This document shows, one piece after another, positions 1-4,510 of a stretch of 5,562 bases of DNA; position 1 is the stretch's first letter, and each line of letters opens with the position of its first letter. The position numbers and the translations under genes are program-made. Location of the stretch: positions 1 to 5,562 of the forward strand of contig JAICRS010000202.1 in the NCBI GenBank assembly GCA_025966335.1, read 5' to 3'. This DNA is from Nocardioidaceae bacterium (GTDB lineage Bacteria; Actinomycetota; Actinomycetes; Propionibacteriales; Nocardioidaceae). The notes below the pieces were generated by a model, which was not told where the DNA came from, did no database searches, and saw only the letters and a list, made by a program, of their open reading frames with translations.

Positions 1-398
1 AGGCCGTCGCTGACCACGGGCTGAAGGAAGTAGACGAACGTGTTGCCGGTCGCGAGCGTGAACGCGGTGCGCACGGTCAGGACCGTGACGGTGAGCAGCA
101 GCAGCCCCGACATCCGGCGTCCGGTGGCCCAGCGCCAGAGCATCGCGAGATAGGTCCAGCCGAGAGCCACCAGCACCGCGGCCGAGACGTTGACGGTCAC
201 CAGCACCACGTAGAAGAGCAGGGCCGGAACGACGCAGGCGACCCACAGGTTGACCGCGAGGCCTCGGATGATCGCCTTGAGGCAGGGACGGTGCGCTGTC
301 GGTTCGCTGGGCGCGGACGTCGCGGGCGGCGAGGACGGCGCCGATGTCACGGACGGCGCAGACGACGCGGACCGTCCTTCGATGGTGTCGGGTTTCAT
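1..398 (-). CDS. Small multi-pass membrane protein, VC0807-like (partial, N-terminal 132 residues)
   Basis: The reading frame runs from an ATG at 398 to the left edge without a stop, so the C-terminus is missing. Residues 1-38 are a polar Ser/Ala/Pro-rich tail predicted to be disordered. After the basic stretch around CLKAIIRG (39-46) come three hydrophobic segments at about 49-70, 72-90 and 97-118, and the visible part ends in YFLQPVVSDG. The aromatic-Gln motif after the third helix and the helix layout resemble the VC0807 family of integral membrane proteins, whose function is unknown. That family call is from memory of the motif, not a search. The start is supported by TCCCCC at 408-413, which reads GGGGGA on the minus strand, 9 nt from the ATG. 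A GTG at 350 (residue 17) is a possible alternative start that would shorten the tail. It lies 145 bp downstream of the thymidine kinase in the same orientation and may have its own promoter. Confidence 0.6.
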   Translation of the reverse strand, partial: MKPDTIEGRSASSAPSVTSAPSSPPATSAPSEPTAHRPCLKAIIRGLAVNLWVACVVPALLFYVVLVTVNVSAAVLVALGWTYLAMLWRWATGRRMSGLLLLTVTVLTVRTAFTLATGNTFVYFLQPVVSDG

Positions 399-407
399 GT
401 ACCGGTT

Positions 408-413
408 TCCCCC
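408..413 (-). promoter_or_regulatory. Ribosome binding site for the VC0807-like gene
   Basis: GGGGGA on the minus strand lies 9 nt before the ATG at 398. It favours this start over the in-frame GTG at 350, which has no comparable purine run in front of it. Confidence 0.45.
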
Positions 414-445
414 GGCCACGGAAGAGGCCGGTCGTCGGTTCACGC

Positions 446-484
446 CGGAAATGACGGAGATGCGCTCTCCGCTCGGAAATTCCG
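446..484. repeat. Imperfect inverted repeat / hairpin between thymidine kinase and VC0807-like genes
   Basis: An inner perfect 6-bp stem CGGAGA/TCTCCG (455-460 with 466-471) closes a 5-nt loop. An outer 5-bp stem CGGAA/TTCCG (446-450 with 480-484) encloses it across an uneven internal loop. The right side also holds a short near-palindrome, CGGAAATTCCG, at 474-484, which could be a protein-binding site. On the minus strand no T-run follows, so this is not a classical intrinsic terminator. It could be a 3' end structure for the kinase transcript, a leader structure for the next gene, or an operator. Confidence 0.35.
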
Positions 485-497
485 CGGCTTGTCCTCG

Positions 498-503
498 AGT
501 GTA
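498..503 (-). promoter_or_regulatory. Candidate -10 box for the VC0807-like gene
   Basis: TACACT on the minus strand matches the TAnnnT pattern of sigma-70-type -10 elements in a locally AT-richer stretch about 100 nt before the ATG at 398. I see no convincing -35 hexamer at 16-18 nt upstream, so this is weak. If real, the hairpin at 446-484 would lie in the transcribed leader. Confidence 0.2.
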
Positions 504-543
504 CCCGCAGGAGCGATTTGGAATCCTTGGTTCCCGAACCGCG

Positions 544-1197
544 TCAGTCGAACGGCAACGGGTCCGGCACCATCGAGACCGCCTTCGCCCGGGCCGCGGT
601 GAGCTTCCGGCGGTGGTGCTGGCGACAAAGCACCTCATAACCGATCTCCGGTGCCGGCTCACCCTCGAGCTCGACGTCCCCGACGACGATCACCTCTCCC
701 TCGGTGACCATCGCGCCGTTCTCGGTGCGGGCGTTGTGGGTGGCCCGCTTCCCGCACCAGCACAGCGCCTGGACCTGGAGCACGCTGGTCCGGTCGGCCA
801 GCTCCACGAGCCGCGCGGAACCCGGGAAGAGCTCGGTGCGGAAGTCGGTGAGGATGCCGAAGGCGAACACGTCGATCTGCAGCTCGTCGACCACGCGGGC
901 CAGCTGCTCGACCTGGGCCCGGGTGTAGAACTGAGCCTCGTCGCAGACCAGGTAGTCGATCCGGGCACCATGGGTCAGCGAGTCCACGACGTACTTCCAG
1001 AAGTCGAAGTCCGGGGGCACCTCGATCGCCTCGTGCTGGAGGCCCAGCCGGCTGGACAGGGTCGCGGCGCCGGCCCGGTCGTGGCTGGTGAAGAGCCGGC
1101 CGATCCGGCTGCGCGCGGCGTGGTTGTGGTTGGTCTGCAGCGCCAGCGTCGACTTCCCGGAGTCCATCGTGCCGGTGAAGAATTGGAGTTCAGCCAC
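544..1197 (-). CDS. tdk: Thymidine kinase (type II, TK1-like)
   Basis: This enzyme transfers the ATP gamma-phosphate to thymidine or deoxyuridine to give dTMP or dUMP in cytoplasmic pyrimidine salvage. The 217-residue length is normal for the family. The P-loop GTMDSGKST is at residues 9-17. The Walker B/catalytic segment VCDEAQF is at 84-90, with E87 in the position of the family's catalytic base. The FGILTDFRTELFPGS block is at 113-127. The structural zinc site is visible as C146, C148, C191 and H194; the first pair is spaced CxC, with the second pair in CRQH. The start is GTG at 1197: an in-frame TGA lies four codons upstream and the P-loop begins at residue 9, so no other start is reasonable. 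There is no clear Shine-Dalgarno sequence. The gene follows the phosphodiesterase by 36 bp and is probably last in that operon. Identity is secure from the motifs. Confidence 0.96.
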   Translation of the reverse strand: MAELQFFTGTMDSGKSTLALQTNHNHAARSRIGRLFTSHDRAGAATLSSRLGLQHEAIEVPPDFDFWKYVVDSLTHGARIDYLVCDEAQFYTRAQVEQLARVVDELQIDVFAFGILTDFRTELFPGSARLVELADRTSVLQVQALCWCGKRATHNARTENGAMVTEGEVIVVGDVELEGEPAPEIGYEVLCRQHHRRKLTAARAKAVSMVPDPLPFD

Positions 1198-1233
1198 GGG
1201 CGGAGATCATGCCATGGCCGGCGGGACGTCCGG

Positions 1234-2355
1234 TCACGCCACCAGGACCGGGATCAGCATCTCAGCGGACGTCAGGGACCCGTGCAGGCCGACCAGCCTG
1301 GCCTCGTAGGGGAAGGCCGACACGCTCATCACCGCGAAGTCGCCCCGGCAGGCCACCATCACGTCACCGAGCCGCGGGCGTACGTCGGGGGCCAGCGACC
1401 CGAACCAGCCACGGGCCAGCGCATCGTCACGGGTGACCACCTCGGCGCGGTCGCCCAGGAACGCGCTCCAGGTCGCGGCCACGTCGTCGACGGCGCCGGA
1501 GCGGCAGTAGAGGTGGCGGAACCTCGCCTCGCCGGCGAACACCACCAGCCCGTCCTGCAGCTCGGTGTGCTCGTCGAGGTCGATCCGGTGCTCGAGCGGC
1601 GAGTCCACCATGCCGTGGTCGGCCACCACCACGATCCGGGTGTCGGCGGGCAGCGTCTCACGCAGGTGCTCGGCCGCGGCGTCGATGATGTACAGCTGCT
1701 GCTTCCAGTGCTCGGACGCGACACCGTACCGGTGCCCGGTCCAGTCCAGGTCCCCGTCGTACATGTAGGTCAGCGACGGGGTCCGCGCCGACGCCGCGGC
1801 GACCGCGGCCAGCCGCTCCCCCACCCGGTCCGCGCGCACGAACTCGGCACCGCGGTTGCCGGCCACGGTGAGCCCCGAGCCGGCGAACTCCCGCTTGTTG
1901 ACGACCGTCGTGTGCACGCCCGCCGCGGCCAGGCGGCCGAACGCGGTGGGGTTCGGCTGCCAGTCGCGGGCGTCGATCTTCTTGTCCCACAGCAGGTGGT
2001 TCAGCACCTCGTCGGTGCCCGGGATCCGGGTGGTGAACCCGACGATCCCGTGGCTGCCCGGGGTCAGCGCCGTGCCCAGCGAGGTCAGGCTGGTGGCCGT
2101 GGTCGACGGGACCCCGACCGTGGCCGGCTCCTGGCCGTCGAGCAGTGCGTGCAGGAACGGCGCGTCCTCGGGATGGTCGCGCAGCAGCTCGTAGCCGAGA
2201 CCGTCGATCAGGAACACCACGTAGCGGCGCGCCTCGGGAAGCGCCAGCGACGTCTCGTGGAACCCGGCGTCGATTCCCATCGCCCGGGCGACGGCCGGGA
2301 GCACGTCGCCGAGCGAGCGGTCCTGGTAGGCCGGAGCGGTGAACTCCTGGTTCAC
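1234..2355 (-). CDS. Alkaline phosphatase superfamily protein (type I phosphodiesterase/nucleotide pyrophosphatase)
   Basis: A 373-residue hydrolase of the alkaline phosphatase/NPP fold, which uses two metal ions (usually zinc) and a Thr/Ser nucleophile to cleave phosphoesters. All expected active-site positions can be placed: D51 in FLIDGLGYE, the nucleophile probably T86 in VPSTTATS (followed by TPGSHGIVGF at 98-107), D204 and H208 in DWTGHRYG, D246 and H247 in VADHGMVD, and H358 in GLHGS. It should therefore be active, but the substrate cannot be read from the sequence. No signal peptide or membrane segment is seen, so it is probably cytoplasmic, unlike classical secreted PhoA. The start is GTG at 2355, which forms GTGA with the upstream DUF5998 stop (4-nt overlap), indicating translational coupling. 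The frame stays open upstream to 2505, but that extension is Arg/Gly-rich and lies inside the DUF5998 gene. A role in nucleotide turnover, next to thymidine kinase, is an inference. Confidence 0.9.
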   Translation of the reverse strand: MNQEFTAPAYQDRSLGDVLPAVARAMGIDAGFHETSLALPEARRYVVFLIDGLGYELLRDHPEDAPFLHALLDGQEPATVGVPSTTATSLTSLGTALTPGSHGIVGFTTRIPGTDEVLNHLLWDKKIDARDWQPNPTAFGRLAAAGVHTTVVNKREFAGSGLTVAGNRGAEFVRADRVGERLAAVAAASARTPSLTYMYDGDLDWTGHRYGVASEHWKQQLYIIDAAAEHLRETLPADTRIVVVADHGMVDSPLEHRIDLDEHTELQDGLVVFAGEARFRHLYCRSGAVDDVAATWSAFLGDRAEVVTRDDALARGWFGSLAPDVRPRLGDVMVACRGDFAVMSVSAFPYEARLVGLHGSLTSAEMLIPVLVA

Positions 2356-2960
2356 GTGGCCGGGCCGCCGATGGTGCGCGCCGACAGCGACTCCGCGAAC
2401 GCGAGCAGGCTGGCCACCGCGTCGCTTCCGTCCGCCGCGGCGCTGACCCGGATCGAGAAGTCGTCCGAGGCGACGACGCCGGTGTAGCCGTGGTCCGCCT
2501 CGCACTGCGGGTCGCCGCAGGCCGCGGGCTCCAGGTCGATCCGGCCGACCCCGCCCCAGCCGATCGTGACCACTGCCTCGTTGGCGCCCGGCTCCGGGAT
2601 CGAGGCGCCGGTGTAGGACGCCGGGTTGGCGACCATCCGGTTGACCACGACGGAGCGTACGGCGGAGAGGGTGACCGCCTCGGTGGAGGTCGAGGTGTAC
2701 GGCGCAGGCAGCAGGTCGTCGGGCTCGTGCTCGTCGGTGTGCGCAAGCAGCAACCGGCTCGGGGTGAGCACCACCACCGTGACGTGGCGGCGCACCTCGT
2801 CGCGGTCGATGGTCGGCTCGTGGTGCACCAGGAACGACTCGACCGGCTCCCCCGCCAGCGCGGCCCGGACCGCGTCGGCCACCACGTCGGGGTAGTACCC
2901 GGACTTCTCGATGGCCGCGCGCAGGTCGTCGGAACGGTCGGGGGAGGTGGAGCGCGTCAT
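2352..2960 (-). CDS. DUF5998 family protein (conserved actinobacterial, function unknown)
   Basis: A 202-residue soluble protein that I recognise as the DUF5998 family, conserved across actinobacteria and without an assigned reaction. Typical blocks are LRAAIEKSGYYPDVVADAV (13-31), the charged REV-type segment DEVRRHVTVVVLT (54-66), AHTDEHEPDD (73-82), the VVVNRMVANPASY stretch (104-116), and the signature AACGDPQCEADHGYTG (146-161). C148, C153 and H157 in that signature could form a metal or redox site, but this is not known. The C-terminus has a helical SLLAFAESLSARTI segment. No signal or membrane segment is present. The ATG at 2960 is preceded by GGGAGA at 2969-2974 (8-nt spacing), 27 bp after the MFS stop. 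Its TGA overlaps the GTG of the phosphodiesterase, so the two products are probably made together. Some database entries label relatives as phosphodiesterases, perhaps only because of this neighbour; nothing in this sequence supports that label. Confidence 0.88.
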   Translation of the reverse strand: MTRSTSPDRSDDLRAAIEKSGYYPDVVADAVRAALAGEPVESFLVHHEPTIDRDEVRRHVTVVVLTPSRLLLAHTDEHEPDDLLPAPYTSTSTEAVTLSAVRSVVVNRMVANPASYTGASIPEPGANEAVVTIGWGGVGRIDLEPAACGDPQCEADHGYTGVVASDDFSIRVSAAADGSDAVASLLAFAESLSARTIGGPAT

Positions 2961-2968
2961 GGGCTCAG

Positions 2969-2974
2969 TCTCCC
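2969..2974 (-). promoter_or_regulatory. Ribosome binding site for DUF5998 gene
   Basis: GGGAGA on the minus strand lies 8 nt before the ATG at 2960, within the 27-bp gap after the MFS gene. It is the clearest Shine-Dalgarno sequence in the window and fixes the DUF5998 start. Confidence 0.6.
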
Positions 2975-2987
2975 ACGGCCGTCCGGC

Positions 2988-4268
2988 TCAGCTGGCGAGG
3001 GTGAGGTCCTCCGGTGCCGGGCCGATCCCCTCCTGCGCCGGGGTCAGGTGCCTCCGCAGGTTCAGGAACAGGACGGCCGCCAGCGCCGTACCGCCCACCG
3101 TGCAGGCCACCCAGACGTGCTCGTGGCCGTTGCCGATCAGCAGCCCGCTCAGTGCCGGGCCGATGATCATCGCCACCGTCCAGGTCATCCCCTGCAGGGC
3201 GTTGTAGCGGCCGCGGAGCTCCTCGGTGGCGAGGTCGTTGATGATCGCCGGCGCCACCGGGGCCCACAACGTCTCACCGAGCCCGAACAGGCCGAGCCCG
3301 AAGATCACCATCGCCACCGCGACCCAGCCGCTCGCTGCGTCCGAGAACCCGATCACCGCCCACGACGCCGACCAGATCGCGGCACACAGCGCGAGCATGC
3401 TGGTCCGTCGCCGGCCCTTGATCATCCGCAGCGCGACCAGCTGGCCGACCACGATCGCCGCGGTGTTGGCGCCGAACGCCCAACCGAGCATCCGGGCGGG
3501 TACGCCGGCCACCTCGGTCGCGTAGGCGGTGAACCCCGCCTCGAACTGCGCGTAACCGAAGGTGATCATCACGATCGAGATCGTCACCACCCGGATCAGG
3601 GTCCGGTCCCGGAGCACCTCGCCCCACCCGGGCTGCGGGCCGATCTGCTCCTCGGCGTCCTTCTTGCGCATCGCGCCGGTGCCGCGGGGCAGGCTGACCA
3701 CGACCACGATGTAGGCGACGTAGGACAGCGCGTCCAGGAAGTACAGCCGCTCGAACGACGACACGTCGTCGATGTGGATCAGCATCCCGCTGACCATGCC
3801 GCCGACCCCGAGCCCGGCGTTGAGCAGCATGAACTGGAAGCCGTAGACCTTCTCGCGGGCATCCTCGGGAACCAGCCGGGTCAGCATCGCGGTGGCGGCC
3901 GGGTAGAGGCCGACCGTGCCGAGGGTGATGAACGAGGCGACGATGAACGCGTGCCAGGTGTTCTGGACGTAGGCGAGCGAGGCGACGCCGAGTGCCTCGG
4001 CGGTCAGCCCGACGATCATCACCGGCCGCGGCCCGAACCGGTCGATCAGCGTGCCGCCGAGCGGCGAGCCGATGAACCCGAGCAGCCCCATCCACGCGAA
4101 CAGCAGCCCCACGGTCGCGGTCTCGATGCCGCGCACCTGGGCGAGGTAGACGTAGAGGAACGGCATGGTCAGCCCGCTGCCGAGCGACGAGAACGCGATA
4201 CCGACGAAGAGGCGCTTCACCAGCGGGTCGAGGCGGGTGGCCACCGGCTGTTCCGGGACGAGGGGCAT
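2988..4268 (-). CDS. MFS transporter, 12-TM DHA1-like (probable efflux pump)
   Basis: A 426-residue integral inner-membrane transporter of the major facilitator superfamily. Hydrophobic segments fit 12 helices in two halves, split by a charged loop at about 195-222 (RGTGAMRKKDAEEQ). Motif A of the loop between helices 2 and 3 is clear: GGTLIDRFGPR (71-81), with D76 and R77. A second basic turn, KGRRRTS (284-290), sits at the matching place in the second half. Helix 5 has a degenerate form of motif C: G143, G152 and G156 keep the spacing but the Pro is G157 and one of the final Gly is S160. Motif C marks proton-coupled drug exporters, so efflux is likely but the substrate is unknown. The start is taken as ATG 4268; GTG 4274, two codons upstream, is possible and neither has a Shine-Dalgarno. 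The frame is open to 4448, but the extra residues do not look like protein. First gene of the probable operon with DUF5998. Confidence 0.88.
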   Translation of the reverse strand: MPLVPEQPVATRLDPLVKRLFVGIAFSSLGSGLTMPFLYVYLAQVRGIETATVGLLFAWMGLLGFIGSPLGGTLIDRFGPRPVMIVGLTAEALGVASLAYVQNTWHAFIVASFITLGTVGLYPAATAMLTRLVPEDAREKVYGFQFMLLNAGLGVGGMVSGMLIHIDDVSSFERLYFLDALSYVAYIVVVVSLPRGTGAMRKKDAEEQIGPQPGWGEVLRDRTLIRVVTISIVMITFGYAQFEAGFTAYATEVAGVPARMLGWAFGANTAAIVVGQLVALRMIKGRRRTSMLALCAAIWSASWAVIGFSDAASGWVAVAMVIFGLGLFGLGETLWAPVAPAIINDLATEELRGRYNALQGMTWTVAMIIGPALSGLLIGNGHEHVWVACTVGGTALAAVLFLNLRRHLTPAQEGIGPAPEDLTLAS

Positions 4269-4282
4269 GGTCACGACGGAGA

Positions 4283-4313
4283 ATTGTCCGGTAAGAGGCA
4301 GATCCGGCGCCAA
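4283..4313 (-). promoter_or_regulatory. Candidate promoter for the MFS-DUF5998-phosphodiesterase-tdk operon
   Basis: On the minus strand TTGGCG (4308-4313) and GACAAT (4283-4288) are 19 nt apart in the only AT-richer patch before the MFS gene. Each matches four of six consensus bases and the spacer is long, so the call is tentative. Transcription from it would begin about at the GTG (4274) or ATG (4268), giving a leaderless or nearly leaderless mRNA, which fits the missing Shine-Dalgarno and is common in actinobacteria. Confidence 0.28.
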
Positions 4314-4394
4314 CGAATTACGTCTCGCCGCGCCGTGAACTCGGCCACAGCGGCCCCGGCCGGCGTACGACCACCCCTCGAGGCAACCCCTGAA

Positions 4395-4464
4395 ACCGGC
4401 ACTCGGGCGACCAGAGCGGTCGCTCCAGGCGGGAACCTGCCGCCGCACTCGCCCGACTGCCGGT
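4395..4464. repeat. Long inverted repeat in the intergenic gap; candidate transcription terminator or structured RNA element
   Basis: The arms at 4395-4410 and 4449-4464 pair at 15 of 16 positions (only 4402/4457, C-C, fails), with a 38-nt interior. The interior can form two small adjacent hairpins: GAGC-GGTC-GCTC at 4414-4425 and CAGG with CCTG at 4426-4439. Together they would make a three-way junction. An alternative stem, GCGACC/GGTCGC (4407-4412 with 4418-4423), competes with the outer stem. On the minus strand the structure begins 46 nt after the acyl-CoA-synthetase stop, and the bases after it are TTC then AGGGG, joined to a final T of the stem, so only a very short T-run follows. It most likely ends that gene's transcript. 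A regulatory or repeat-family role is open. Confidence 0.55.
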
Positions 4465-4471
4465 CCCAGTG

Positions 4472-4503
4472 GTCAGCCCACGCCGGCCGTCAGCCCACGC
4501 CGG
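4472..4503. repeat. 15-bp tandem-like direct repeat (two copies)
   Basis: GTCAGCCCACGCCGG occurs exactly at 4472-4486 and again at 4489-4503, a 17-bp period with a 2-nt spacer. It sits 7 bp after the acyl-CoA-synthetase stop and 7 bp before the long inverted repeat. It may be a slippage duplication or a pair of protein-binding sites. The second copy runs into GGCCGGCC (4503-4510). Confidence 0.6.
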
Positions 4504-4510
4504 GCCGGCC

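Noticed and set aside
529..540. GGTT-CCCG-AACC mini-hairpin just after the tdk stop as an intrinsic terminator
   Set aside because: The stem is only 4 bp and no T-run follows on the minus strand.
2356..2505. N-terminal extension of the phosphodiesterase frame to 2505
   Set aside because: The extra 50 residues are Arg/Gly-rich and overlap the DUF5998 gene fully; the GTG at 2355 forms the normal 4-nt stop/start overlap.
4269..4448. N-terminal extension of the MFS frame to 4448
   Set aside because: It crosses the inverted repeat and candidate promoter, has no family similarity, and the membrane protein begins properly at MPLVPEQ.
4395..4464. tRNA or tRNA-like gene in the 70-nt folded element
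   Set aside because: The terminal stem is 16 bp, not 7, and there is no T-loop GGTTCGA-type sequence, anticodon arm or CCA end.
4472..4503. CRISPR array
   Set aside because: Only two 15-bp copies with a 2-nt spacer and no cas gene in the window.
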